Positions 1 to 6,019 are shown, numbered from the stretch's first letter. The stretch: 44,199 bases of DNA from a virus (IMGVR_UViG_3300048834_000393:1-44199); one strand, 5' to 3'. Numbers and translations are program-made. The notes: generated from the letters alone by a model not told the origin.

Positions 1-127
1 GCGCAACAGAATCTCCTGCTGTGCCTTGATCAGGTCGCTGGCGGAGATGGGTTCGGCCGGGGCGTCGGGGTACTCGGGCAACTCTTGTGCGTGCTTGACC
101 TTCGCCTCCTTGATGGGGTGGAAGGCG
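1..127. repeat. Terminal direct repeat, left copy (circular-contig overlap)
   Basis: Bases 1-127 are identical to bases 44073-44199. The exact length of 127 is a common assembler k-mer size, so I read this as the overlap left when a circular genome was linearised, not as a biological terminal repeat. It lies inside the coding sequence of the SbcC-like ATPase, whose reading frame is continuous across the joint. Confidence 0.93.
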
Positions 128-600
128 CGGCGCTGTGCGGTGAGCGCGGCTTCCTGCTGCTCCAGTTCCGCCAACTTGGGACCGATGCCCAAGAGCGTGA
201 GCAGCATCTGCGCCTTTTCCTTGTCGCTGGCGTTCAGGAACTTCGGCAGGTCGATGGCGAACTGTCCAATAAGGTCGTCGAGCAGGGCCTGACCGTGACG
301 CTTCCCTGTGGGGTCGGTCACGGACAGCGCGCCGTTCTTGCCCTTGCGCTCCACCACGAGGCCGTTGGACAGCGTGGCCTTGAGGCTCGGCGGGTTCATC
401 GCACCGTCGCGGGCGGCCGCGGACGGTTCGTACTTGGCCCCGCCGAACAGCCACGCCAGCCCGTCCAGCACGGACGTTTTGCCTTGCCCGTTGTTGCCGC
501 CGATGATGGTGAGTCCGTTGGGATTCGGCACCACGGAGAAAGCGACGACGCGCTTCACGTTCTCCAGCGCCAGCCCCACAATGTGCGTCTGGTCAGCCAC
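1..600 (-). CDS. SbcC/Rad50-like ATPase, N-terminal part (gene split by contig ends)
   Basis: This is the first 200 codons of a 443-residue protein that continues at 44072-43341 after the circle is closed. The start is a GTG at 600 preceded by AAGGAAG six bases upstream. Residues 34-43 form a Walker A loop (GGNNGQGKTS) after a short beta strand, the arrangement of AAA_23/SbcC N-terminal ATPase lobes. The sequence then enters a helical, Q/E/K/A-rich segment that becomes the coiled coil encoded at the other end of the contig. Such phage ATPases are thought to act on DNA ends or recombination intermediates; the exact role here is inferred. It begins just after a small membrane-protein gene and overlaps an alternative reading frame of that gene by eight bases. 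Family assignment is fairly sure; partner nuclease unknown. Confidence 0.85.
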   Translation of the reverse strand, partial: MADQTHIVGLALENVKRVVAFSVVPNPNGLTIIGGNNGQGKTSVLDGLAWLFGGAKYEPSAAARDGAMNPPSLKATLSNGLVVERKGKNGALSVTDPTGKRHGQALLDDLIGQFAIDLPKFLNASDKEKAQMLLTLLGIGPKLAELEQQEAALTAQRRAFHPIKEAKVKHAQELPEYPDAPAEPISASDLIKAQQEILLR

Positions 601-627
601 GGGATTCTTCCTTCTTGTTGGCCCCGG

Positions 628-849
628 TCATCGACTGGAGCGCCCTGGTTGCGTTCTCAAACTCGTATTCGCAGATGGCCCGCTTCTCCAGCAGTAGGCC
701 ACGCGCAGTTGCCAAATGCGGTTGATGCGGCGCAGCCGCGATGCGTTCTCGCGACGCAGGCGCGCCATGCGCAGGCAGTGGTAGGGCAGCACGGCCAGAC
801 TCCCGGCGATGAAGCCGCTGGCCGCGACACCCAAGAACAGAAAACTCAT
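628..849 (-). CDS. Small N-terminally anchored membrane protein (73 aa), possibly frameshifted
   Basis: The ATG at 849 is preceded by a good ribosome site (GAGGAG, about 13 bases upstream, with a second AGGA nearer). The first 25 residues are a single hydrophobic segment (FLFLGVAASGFIAGSLAVL), so the protein should be a membrane-anchored peptide. An Arg-rich helix (MARLRRENASRLRRINRIW) follows. After about residue 45 the sequence in this frame turns into S/R/P-rich text. The -1 frame instead continues as a natural-looking helix (LLLEKRAICEYEFENATRAL) ending at 593 and overlapping the next gene's GTG start, which is how other genes in this operon are packed. A one-base slip or error near 690-700 would join the two. 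Function unknown. Confidence 0.55.
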   Translation of the reverse strand: MSFLFLGVAASGFIAGSLAVLPYHCLRMARLRRENASRLRRINRIWQLRVAYCWRSGPSANTSLRTQPGRSSR

Positions 850-1139
850 GGTGCGATCCTCTCCTCGTTCGCCGGGCGACGGTCGCCATGACCGCCGCCC
901 GGCTGGATGGGCCGCGTTGACTACTGGCCTCGGCGGCGTGCAGGGCACCTGGCAGTGACGCCTGCAAAAGGTTGCCCCGTGGCCGGTCGCTAATCCGGCT
1001 AGACAGTGTGTCTTCCGTCCCCCTTCCTTGATGATCGCGTCATCTGCCGGAGGCCCCTGTCTTGGGATGTGCCAATGCGTGTCTCCGATTCTCCACGCCG
1101 CACGAGGCAAAACTCGATTCAACTGTGCGGGCAAGCGCC
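850..1139. other. 290-bp gap without a convincing gene
   Basis: Between the genes ending at 1140 and starting at 849 (both leftward) I see no reading frame with a plausible start and natural composition. The open frames here are arginine/proline-rich and lack ribosome sites. A short inverted repeat (GATGA-N5-TCATC, 1030-1044) is present but has no T-tract, so I do not call it a terminator. This is the loosest spacing in the operon. Confidence 0.5.
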
Positions 1140-1436
1140 CTAGAAAGCGGTGTTGCGACCGTCGATCTCGTTGAGCACGGGTGTCTCCGCAGCCCTGATA
1201 TCCCTGGGCATCTCAAGGGAACCCGCTTCGTCCCGGAGCACCAGCCCTTCACTCCCGCGGGTCCACGACTTCGGATCGCGCAGGTAGTCCGCGATTTGCG
1301 GGATCAGCTTCTCAACATCCGTTGCCACCACTGTCTGACAGCCGACGCGCACGATGAACCCGCCGTTCGTCGGCTCGACAATGAGCGGGTGTTGATGTCC
1401 CTTGGGCCTTGGGAAATGCCACCTGAGTTTCTCCAC
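1140..1436 (-). CDS. Hypothetical early protein, 98 aa
   Basis: The start is a GTG at 1436 with AAGGAGA six bases upstream. The longer frame that reaches 1532 runs through arginine-rich text overlapping the neighbour and is not supported. The protein starts VEKLRWHFPRPKGHQHPL. Residues of the middle section (PTNGGFIVRVGCQTVVATDVEKLIPQIADYL) alternate beta strands with an amphipathic helix, suggesting a compact alpha/beta fold. The C terminus is polar. No catalytic motif or membrane segment is visible and I do not recognise the family. It lies in the leftward early operon between two other small unknown genes, 32 bases after the upstream one. Confidence 0.65.
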   Translation of the reverse strand: MEKLRWHFPRPKGHQHPLIVEPTNGGFIVRVGCQTVVATDVEKLIPQIADYLRDPKSWTRGSEGLVLRDEAGSLEMPRDIRAAETPVLNEIDGRNTAF

Positions 1437-1468
1437 GATCTGTCTCCTTGGGCCTGCGCCCGTGTTGC

Positions 1469-1711
1469 TCAGTCCGTCTCGGCGGAGGCGGACCCGTTCA
1501 GAAGTGCCGCGAGTTCGTCGGGCGTCCGCCATGTGCAGAACACCTCGCCTGACTTGGTGCGGATGCGCGAGAAGAACTTGCCCTGTATCGACTCATGCCC
1601 GAACCTGCTGATCTTGTCGCTCGCAATGGACACGACATTCTCAGGCGCAAGCGCCACGGCCCTCAGCGTCGCGTCGTTCGGGTCGAAGCACTCGGGAATG
1701 CTTACCAGCAT
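1469..1711 (-). CDS. Hypothetical early protein, 80 aa
   Basis: The ATG at 1711 follows AAGGGAG eight bases upstream. The product is acidic to neutral and looks natural throughout: an N-terminal stretch with FDPNDATLRAVALAPENVVSIASDKI, a beta-rich centre (GKFFSRIRTKSGEVFCTWRT), and a short C-terminal helix (PDELAALLNG). The strand pattern resembles small SH3-like or beta-barrel phage proteins, but I cannot name a family. The gene stands 26 bases from the gene upstream and 32 bases before the one downstream, all on the same strand, so it should be co-transcribed from the leftward promoter at 2811-2839. Confidence 0.7.
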   Translation of the reverse strand: MLVSIPECFDPNDATLRAVALAPENVVSIASDKISRFGHESIQGKFFSRIRTKSGEVFCTWRTPDELAALLNGSASAETD

Positions 1712-1737
1712 GCGATGCTCCCTTCTTGTTCTTGGGC

Positions 1738-2247
1738 CTATCGGCCCTTCTTCGGTCCCTGCTGCTGCTGCGGCCGGGGCGGGTTCGCCGCGGCCGCCTT
1801 GCGCGCTTCCTCGGCCTCCAAGTCCTCGATGCGCAACTGCCCCGGGTGATCGGTCAGCGGCGGCTGCTCGTTGCGGTCCACCCGGTCGATGCCGACATTC
1901 GGCTCGGGCGGCATCGGCGACACGGCGCCGCCGCCGGCCATCACGTTGAGCGCGTGCTGCATCTGGTACAGCGCGCCCAGCACCATCTGGAACTCCTCCT
2001 GCGAGACGAGACCGGGCGGCACGGGCGGCGCGGTCAGGCGGGCCAGCGCGGCCCGCTCCCGACGGATCATCTCGGCCTCGTCCACGCCCAGGGCCTCGCG
2101 CACCACCTCGCGAAGCACGCGCAGCCCCATGCCGACGGCCGGGGCGGGGGCCGCCGGCGGCTCCGGCGCGATGTAGTCGTCGGGATTGGGCCACTCCGGG
2201 AATGCGCCGGGGGCCTGCGGCGGGATGCCTCGAATCTCACGTGCCAC
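1738..2247 (-). CDS. Hypothetical early protein, 169 aa, proline/alanine-rich
   Basis: The GTG at 2247 lies inside the end of the upstream HTH gene (11-bp overlap), consistent with translational coupling. The N-terminal 35 residues are rich in proline (QAPGAFPEWPNPDDYIAPEPPAAPAPA). A helical domain follows (GLRVLREVVREALGVDEAEMIRRERAALARL, then SQEEFQMVLGALYQMQHALNVMAGG), and the tail is disordered, ending PRPQQQQGPKKGR. The disordered ends around a helical core suggest a scaffold or partner-binding protein, but that is only inference. No enzyme motif is visible. Confidence 0.65.
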   Translation of the reverse strand: MAREIRGIPPQAPGAFPEWPNPDDYIAPEPPAAPAPAVGMGLRVLREVVREALGVDEAEMIRRERAALARLTAPPVPPGLVSQEEFQMVLGALYQMQHALNVMAGGGAVSPMPPEPNVGIDRVDRNEQPPLTDHPGQLRIEDLEAEEARKAAAANPPRPQQQQGPKKGR

Positions 2248-2440
2248 GGTTCACCTTCCTTTCTCGCCGGATGGTCCGGCGGTTGAGCATTTCGTCGATG
2301 TCGGTCTCGCGGTAGCGCACGACCCGGCCAAGCCGAATCTTCGGCACCCGCTCGGACGCCAGAATCTGGTAGAGGGTCGAACGCGAGACTTGCAGGCGCT
2401 CCATGAGGTCCTCGGGGGTGAGCAGATTGAGGTTGCTCAT
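2237..2440 (-). CDS. HTH_17 / excisionase-like DNA-binding protein, 67 aa
   Basis: This is a compact winged-helix protein of the excisionase/MerR-like HTH_17 type. The segment LTPEDLMERLQVSRSTLYQILASERVPKIRLGRVVRYRETDIDEML matches the family pattern: helix, turn, recognition helix (SRSTLYQIL), then a wing with the R-x-x-R-Y/F-R motif and a final helix. Length is normal for the family. The ATG at 2440 overlaps the stop of the upstream XRE gene by four bases (ATGA). As the second gene of the leftward early operon of a phage with a tyrosine integrase, it could be the recombination directionality factor or a transcriptional regulator; sequence alone does not separate these. Confidence 0.85.
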   Translation of the reverse strand: MSNLNLLTPEDLMERLQVSRSTLYQILASERVPKIRLGRVVRYRETDIDEMLNRRTIRRERKVNRGT

Positions 2441-2754
2441 TTCGGCGGTGCCTTCCTCGGGCGCCCCGTCTTCTCGCCCGGCAGCACGCGGCGGCCGGGG
2501 TCGAGGAGTTTCTTGTCCTGCGCCAGCCGCACCGCGGTCATGGAGACCTTGGGCGTGCGGTAGAAGAAGTCGTCCTGCGTCCCGAAGAATCGGGCGAGGG
2601 CGAGGCACGACTCGTAGGACAGATTCGCCGTCGCCCGTTCGTAGCGGCACAGCCGGGAGGCGTTCACCCCGGTGGCGCGCTCGACGTCCTTCAGCGACAT
2701 TCCCTGCCGGTATCGCAGGCGCTGCAACTGGATCCTCGGGTTGGGTGGGGCCAC
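2437..2754 (-). CDS. XRE-family regulator, Cro/CI-type, 105 aa
   Basis: This is the first gene downstream of the leftward promoter. The start is a GTG at 2754 with GGAGGA seven bases upstream. Residues about 8-62 form a lambda-repressor-like helix-turn-helix: LQRLRYRQGMSLKDVERATGVNASRLCRYERATANLSYESCLALARFFG, with LKDVERATG and ASRLCRYER as the two HTH helices. The remainder is basic (K/R/P-rich) with no oligomerisation or peptidase domain. Its position opposite the other XRE gene, across a promoter region filled with paired half-sites, makes it the likely Cro-like partner of a bistable switch. Which of the two regulators maintains lysogeny cannot be told from sequence. Confidence 0.85.
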   Translation of the reverse strand: MAPPNPRIQLQRLRYRQGMSLKDVERATGVNASRLCRYERATANLSYESCLALARFFGTQDDFFYRTPKVSMTAVRLAQDKKLLDPGRRVLPGEKTGRPRKAPPK

Positions 2755-2786
2755 GGTGCGTCCTCCGTCGTTTCCGCTGTGTTGCC

Positions 2787-2804
2787 GTGCTTGTTGCCAA
2801 GCAC
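2787..2804. promoter_or_regulatory. Operator-like inverted repeat at the leftward start site
   Basis: A perfect inverted repeat, GTGCTTG-N4-CAAGCAC, sits where transcription from the leftward promoter (-10 at 2811-2816) should begin. It uses the AAGCAC half-site found at other promoters of this genome. It is a plausible repressor-binding site. Confidence 0.6.
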
Positions 2805-2810
2805 AGCCTT

Positions 2811-2839
2811 AAGGTAGCACAACTCTGTGCTTCCGTCAA
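2811..2839 (-). promoter_or_regulatory. Leftward early promoter
   Basis: On the minus strand, a TTGACG -35 box (2839-2834) is followed by a 17-bp spacer and a TACCTT -10 box (2816-2811). This is a good sigma-70-type promoter placed 57 bp before the first gene of the long leftward operon. An operator-like inverted repeat (2816-2831) fills the spacer. Confidence 0.75.
2816..2831. promoter_or_regulatory. Operator-like inverted repeat in the leftward promoter spacer
   Basis: AGCACA-N4-TGTGCT, a perfect 6+4+6 inverted repeat, lies between the -35 and -10 boxes of the leftward promoter. A protein bound here would block RNA polymerase directly. The half-sites match those near the other promoters. 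Confidence 0.65.
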
Positions 2840-2878
2840 GCACTTTTTGTGTTTTGTGTGCTACGTCGGTGTATCCAC

Positions 2879-2907
2879 TTGCAAACTTGTGCTTTGGGTG
2901 GTACAGT
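2879..2907 (+). promoter_or_regulatory. Rightward promoter for the XRE-zinc-ribbon regulator
   Basis: TTGCAA (2879-2884), 17 bp, then TACAGT (2902-2907). It lies 37 bp upstream of the GTG start at 2945. A TGTGCTT half-site (2889-2895) is in the spacer, so this promoter is probably controlled by the same factor as the leftward one. Confidence 0.7.
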
Positions 2908-2944
2908 GTTGCCGAAAAGCAACGGGGGAGACGGAGGACATACC

Positions 2945-3421
2945 GTGGAAACTCATGTCTTGAATCGGTGGAAGGAGTGGCGCAACGCGGGCGGCATCAG
3001 TCAGGCGGACGCCGCAATGCGTGTCGGTGCCTCGCGCTCGGTCATCGCCAATTGGGAGTCGGGGCGCACCCGCCCGCGGCCCGAGGTCATGGAGCGCATC
3101 TGCGCTCTGCTGGAGATCGAAGTCCCGGTGAACCAGCCCCGGCGCATCACCTGCGACATCGAGTGCCCCGAGTGCCGGCGGCTCACCCCCAGCATCGACG
3201 GCCACGCACGCCACTGTCTGTGGTGCGGTGCCCGCCTCGTCCGTACCTGCGGCCGCTGCCAGCACGTCATGCACGACCCGGACGACGCCTTCTGCTCGCG
3301 CTGCGGATACCCGCTATCCGCTGAACAGGAGGAATTCGAGGGGCCACCCGCCACGAATGACCGGATTCAGCCGGACCCAGCCGGAGCGCCGACGACGCTG
3401 CAACCTGCTGTCGCTGCATAG
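2945..3421 (+). CDS. XRE helix-turn-helix fused to a double zinc ribbon (158 aa), candidate phage repressor
   Basis: The chosen start is the GTG at 2945 with GGAGG eight bases upstream; a longer frame from 2849 would begin upstream of the promoter and is rejected. Residues about 6-60 are an XRE domain (WKEWRNAGGISQADAAMRVGASRSVIANWESGRTRPRPEVMERICALL; recognition helix SRSVIANWE). From about residue 75 there are four CxxC pairs: CPEC, CLWC, CGRC and CSRC, the spacing of a double zinc ribbon. The last 35 residues are P/T-rich and disordered. A CI-like repressor would normally carry an oligomerisation or LexA-type domain here, so the zinc ribbon is unusual and could mediate oligomerisation or partner binding (inference). 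It diverges from the Cro-like gene across the operator cluster, and its 3' end overlaps the phased repeats of attP. Confidence 0.85.
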   Translation: METHVLNRWKEWRNAGGISQADAAMRVGASRSVIANWESGRTRPRPEVMERICALLEIEVPVNQPRRITCDIECPECRRLTPSIDGHARHCLWCGARLVRTCGRCQHVMHDPDDAFCSRCGYPLSAEQEEFEGPPATNDRIQPDPAGAPTTLQPAVAA

Positions 3422-3458
3422 GTTCGGACTGATTCGGAATCAGCCGGAAATAGCCGGA
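3361..3458. repeat. Helically phased YCGGA repeats, attP left arm
   Basis: CCGGA occurs at 3361, 3371 and 3381, then TCGGA at 3424 and 3434 and CCGGA at 3444 and 3454. Within each group the spacing is exactly 10 bp. One more TCGGA at 3470 enters the tRNA-like core, and CGGA also occurs at 3553 and 3563 on the other side. One-turn phasing next to a core site suggests arm-type binding sites for the integrase or an accessory factor. The first group is inside the 3' end of the upstream gene. Confidence 0.5.
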
Positions 3459-3470
3459 CTTCTCGCTGCT

Positions 3471-3531
3471 CGGATTCAAAATCCGCCGTGGTTTACCCCA
3501 CGTGAGGGTTCGATCCCCTCTCCCGGCACCA
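3471..3531 (+). other. attP core: 3' half of a tRNA-Leu(CAA) gene
   Basis: The sequence reads as the 3' half of a class II tRNA. It has an anticodon loop TTCAAAA (anticodon CAA) with a matching 3' stem and a long variable arm (CGTGG...CCACG). A T arm follows (GAGGG-TTCGATC-CCCTC), then the acceptor strand TCCCGGC, discriminator A and an encoded CCA (3529-3531). No 5' half precedes it, so it is not a functional tRNA gene. A tRNA 3' end next to a tyrosine integrase is the classic attP arrangement: integration into the host tRNA-Leu gene would leave that gene intact. The core is 180 bp from the integrase stop codon. Confidence 0.85.
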
Positions 3532-3660
3532 CCTTAACTTGAATGGCGACACCGGATTGCGGCGGAATACCGTGCGGGATTATCCGCAGAGCGCGAAGTC
3601 AAGCAAGTGGTAAAACGAGGGGTAGGCGTTTCGGCTGCGACCCCTTGTGCCTAAACGGAA

Positions 3661-3694
3661 GCGGCCCGGCTATCCTCGCGGACGGCCGGGCCGC
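3661..3694 (-). terminator. Probable terminator after the integrase gene
   Basis: A perfect 10-bp inverted repeat (GCGGCCCGGC / GCCGGGCCGC, 14-base loop) stands 14 bases beyond the integrase stop. On the minus strand it is followed by TTCCGTTT, a weak T-tract. It should end the leftward integrase operon before attP. Confidence 0.65.
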
Positions 3695-3707
3695 AGTCTG
3701 TCTCAGC

Positions 3708-4817
3708 CTACTTTCCGAGACCCTCGGTGAGGCCGCGGCCGGGCTGGTGGTGGGCGTAGATCTGCGTCGTGCTCTGGCTCTGGTGCCCGAGCAGCGACTG
3801 CACGGCGAACATGGTGGCGCCGCCCTGCAACAGGTGGCTGGCGAAGGTGTGCCGCAGGTCGTGGATGTGCAGCCGGTTCCCATCGCTCCGCTTGAGCCCC
3901 AGGGCATCCACTATGCGATACCACGGCCACCGCAGGTCTGCCCGGTACTGCCGGCCGGGCTTGGGTAGGGCACCCGGCGCCACGAGGTAGGCCCCAGGAT
4001 GGCCCCTGCGTGGCCGCAGTTCGTCTTCCAAGGCCGAACACAGGTCTACCCACCGTTCGGCCCCCTGCTTGCCCCACAGGCGCACGAGGCCGGCGCCGTC
4101 GGGGCCAGAGAAGCGGACGTCCTCCCACCGAACGTGGAGAATCTCGGAGTGACGCGCTCCGAGGTAGTAGCCGAGGTAGACCGCCAGCAGCATGTCGTCG
4201 CCCTCGTCACGGGCGGCCTCCATCAGCCGTTGCAGTTCGTCTCGGGTGAGGAACCGGTGCCCAGGGCGACCGGCCTGCTTGCGGGCGTAGCCCTCCACTT
4301 CCAGCCATGGGTCGTGGGCGCGCTCGATCAGCGGCTCGCCGTCGGCCCGCAGTCTCTGCATCCGGCGCCACACGGATCGCAGTTTCCGCTGGCGGGAGTT
4401 CCACCCGCGGCGCGCGCGCTCCAGCGCAGGCTGGTCCACGCTGCCGGCGGCCGGCACACACGCGGCTTGGTAGCGGTAGACCGCATCGACGGTTACGCCG
4501 GACACGGTGGTCACGCCGGCGCGATCCAGCCATGCGGCGAAGTGGCGCCACGCGCCGGCGTTGGCGGCGAGCGTCTTGGGGTCGCGTTGGCCCTCGGCCC
4601 ACCTGGCGTAATGCCGCCAGCAGTCGGCCAGCGGGCGGTCGGTGGCCTCGGGCTGCATGCCCAGGGCGCGCAACCGCAGTTTGTCCTCCAGATCGGCGAG
4701 CACCCGCTCGGCCTCCCGGCGGATGGTCGTGCCAGTGGACCGGGCGCGGCAACGCCGGCCCTCGTTCCACCGCACGATCCACCGGCCGGACTTCGGGTCT
4801 TGGTCAAGCCATGCCAT
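3708..4817 (-). CDS. int: Tyrosine recombinase (phage integrase), 369 aa
   Basis: This enzyme catalyses site-specific recombination between attP and the host attB. An N-terminal arm-binding-like domain (residues about 1-55, [19 protein letters not shown]...) is followed by a helical SAM-like core-binding domain (about 60-170) and the catalytic domain. All active-site residues are visible: R222 in GARHSEI, the probable lysine K250, H319 and R322 in HDLRHTF, H345 in LLGHQS and the nucleophile Y354 in TQIYAHH. Length is normal. The ATG at 4817 follows the stop of the upstream gene by only two bases, so it is the last gene of the leftward operon driven from 7088-7116. Its 3' end faces attP, with a terminator between. 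Confidence 0.97.
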   Translation of the reverse strand: MAWLDQDPKSGRWIVRWNEGRRCRARSTGTTIRREAERVLADLEDKLRLRALGMQPEATDRPLADCWRHYARWAEGQRDPKTLAANAGAWRHFAAWLDRAGVTTVSGVTVDAVYRYQAACVPAAGSVDQPALERARRGWNSRQRKLRSVWRRMQRLRADGEPLIERAHDPWLEVEGYARKQAGRPGHRFLTRDELQRLMEAARDEGDDMLLAVYLGYYLGARHSEILHVRWEDVRFSGPDGAGLVRLWGKQGAERWVDLCSALEDELRPRRGHPGAYLVAPGALPKPGRQYRADLRWPWYRIVDALGLKRSDGNRLHIHDLRHTFASHLLQGGATMFAVQSLLGHQSQSTTQIYAHHQPGRGLTEGLGK

Positions 4818-4819
4818 GG

Positions 4820-5131
4820 CTAGTAGTCCTCCCCTCGCTTGGTGCTGATGAACCCGCTACCCTTGGACGTGCAGACCGTCGCGGCGTACTCGCGAATCTC
4901 CCGCTTCATCGCATCGGCCAAATACTCGCCAAGCGCCTGCGCGTGGCGGTCATCTCGATTGTGTATGATGGTGTAGTCAGAAAGGTTGGCGACGGCGGCA
5001 AAGCGCAACTCAATCGTGACGCTCTTTCCTCCGAATTCGTAGTCCCTGAAATGAACCTTCACCTCGGGGGACAGATTCGCCACGGCCACCTGCGCCACCT
5101 TCGCGGCGAATTCATCGATGATGTGCTGCAT
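4820..5131 (-). CDS. Hypothetical protein, 103 aa
   Basis: The ATG at 5131 is preceded by a GGGAGG site and follows the upstream stop by two bases. The protein begins [20 protein letters not shown], an amphipathic helix. A beta-rich middle follows ([35 protein letters not shown]), then a helix ([24 protein letters not shown]). It contains no membrane segment or metal-binding motif. I do not recognise the family. Placed directly before the integrase in the same operon, it may be expressed with it, but nothing in the sequence links it to recombination. Confidence 0.75.
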   Translation of the reverse strand: MQHIIDEFAAKVAQVAVANLSPEVKVHFRDYEFGGKSVTIELRFAAVANLSDYTIIHNRDDRHAQALGEYLADAMKREIREYAATVCTSKGSGFISTKRGEDY

Positions 5132-5133
5132 GG

Positions 5134-5529
5134 CTAGCCCTCCCCCTTGGCCTTGGCGATGGCGGCACGGGCGCTGGCCTGGATAGGAAGGAACAGATCG
5201 ATCAGTTCCGCCAGATTGTACGGCGCTCCGTTGTCCGCCGAGTTGATGATGTCGCAGAGCGCCGATTCTGCGGCCTCCAGATCGGCCAGCAGGTCAGGCG
5301 CGGCGGCCACCAGGCGCGCGTTCGGCCAGCAGTTCTCCCCGCTCACCGTGGCGATATGCTGCACCCGCCTGGCGCGCTTGCCCTCCGGCATCTGGTGGTC
5401 ATCGAGGACCACCGCCGTCTGTTCCCATTCATCAAAACGGCTCGCCTTCCACGGCCCCGGCGTGTGTTGGGTGCGGCGCGGCGCGGGGTCTGGGGTGGTG
5501 CGGGCGGGGGTGGTGTTGGCTGGTGTCAT
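5134..5529 (-). CDS. Conserved phage hypothetical protein (HTPGPW...ANARLVAAAPDLL family), 131 aa
   Basis: The ATG at 5529 carries the leader AGGAGGATCGAAGC that recurs before several genes in this operon. After a disordered T/P/A-rich N terminus the sequence shows the hallmarks of a widespread but uncharacterised phage protein: HTPGPWKASRF, a short beta region ending in IATVSG, and ANARLVAAAPDLLADLEAAESAL (here PNARLV...), closing with an A/K-rich helix (ASARAAIAKAKGEG). The family is common in accessory regions of siphoviruses, podoviruses and prophages, and no function is established. The next gene follows with a two-base gap. Confidence 0.85.
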   Translation of the reverse strand: MTPANTTPARTTPDPAPRRTQHTPGPWKASRFDEWEQTAVVLDDHQMPEGKRARRVQHIATVSGENCWPNARLVAAAPDLLADLEAAESALCDIINSADNGAPYNLAELIDLFLPIQASARAAIAKAKGEG

Positions 5530-5586
5530 GCTTCGATCCTCCTGGGTTCGGCGGTTTCGCCGTCTGTCTCCGTGGTCGGCGCCCGG

Positions 5587-5787
5587 CTACAGCGCCGGGT
5601 GCTGGGGGGTCGTGTGCGCCTCGGCATACGCCTGGATCGCGTCCTCCACGATATCGCGGCGGCTGCGGCCGGTCATGGACGCATGGTAGGCCACCCAAGC
5701 GGCAAGCGATCGCGGCACGCTCAAGGCTTGAAGCCGGGCCATGGGCGCCGGCGGGGTGGGGGTGGGGGTGGGGGTCTGGTCTGGCAT
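5587..5787 (-). CDS. Small ribbon-helix-helix-like protein, 66 aa
   Basis: The start is the ATG at 5787 (AAGGAGA nine bases upstream); the longer frame beginning near 6111 is serine/arginine-rich and overlaps two better genes. After a T/P repeat tail (PTPTPTPTPP) the rest reads MARLQALSVPRSLAAWVAYHASMTGRSRRDIVEDAIQAYAEAH. That is a beta strand, helix, GRSRRD turn and second helix, the pattern of CopG/Arc-type ribbon-helix-helix DNA-binding proteins. A role as a small transcriptional regulator or antitoxin-like protein is possible. Only this short domain supports the call, so confidence in the fold is moderate. Confidence 0.7.
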   Translation of the reverse strand: MPDQTPTPTPTPPAPMARLQALSVPRSLAAWVAYHASMTGRSRRDIVEDAIQAYAEAHTTPQHPAL

Positions 5788-5818
5788 GGGTCGTGTCTCC
5801 TTGCCCCTCGCGGGGCGG

Positions 5819-6007
5819 TTAGGTGGTGGGGGTGAAAGCGGCCAGGTCGGCCACGGTGATCGCGCGCTCGCGCAAGCGGGTGAAGCCGTTTGCCTCTGCC
5901 CATGCGCGGGCGTTCGCCAAGTGCGCGGGGTCAGTGGTGGAGGTGATGACCTGCTCTTGCCAGTCAGCATCACCGATCCGCGTGCCCCAAAGCGTGATCT
6001 CTTGCAT
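5819..6007 (-). CDS. Hypothetical protein, 62 aa
   Basis: The ATG at 6007 follows TAGGAGAAACGGACG, a good ribosome site. The sequence (MQEITLWGTRIGDADWQEQVI, then a helix TDPAHLANARAWAEANGFTRLRERAI) looks like a small alpha/beta protein. It is reminiscent of short phage proteins that describe a value to be modified on one strand and an A/R-rich helix on the next. No family recognised. It lies in the middle of the small-gene operon, 12 bases after the upstream stop. Confidence 0.7.
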   Translation of the reverse strand: MQEITLWGTRIGDADWQEQVITSTTDPAHLANARAWAEANGFTRLRERAITVADLAAFTPTT

Positions 6008-6019
6008 CGTCCGTTTCTC

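Noticed and set aside
26-891. Rightward open frames at the left end (to 292 and 891)
   Set aside because: They are antisense shadows of the SbcC-like ATPase gene and the membrane-protein gene.
850-1134. Long frame joining 1134 to the small membrane protein
   Set aside because: The added N-terminal part is unnatural and has no ribosome site, while ATG 849 has a good one.
3421-3533. A complete tRNA gene
   Set aside because: Only the 3' half is present; there is no acceptor 5' strand (complement of TCCCGGC) or D arm upstream.
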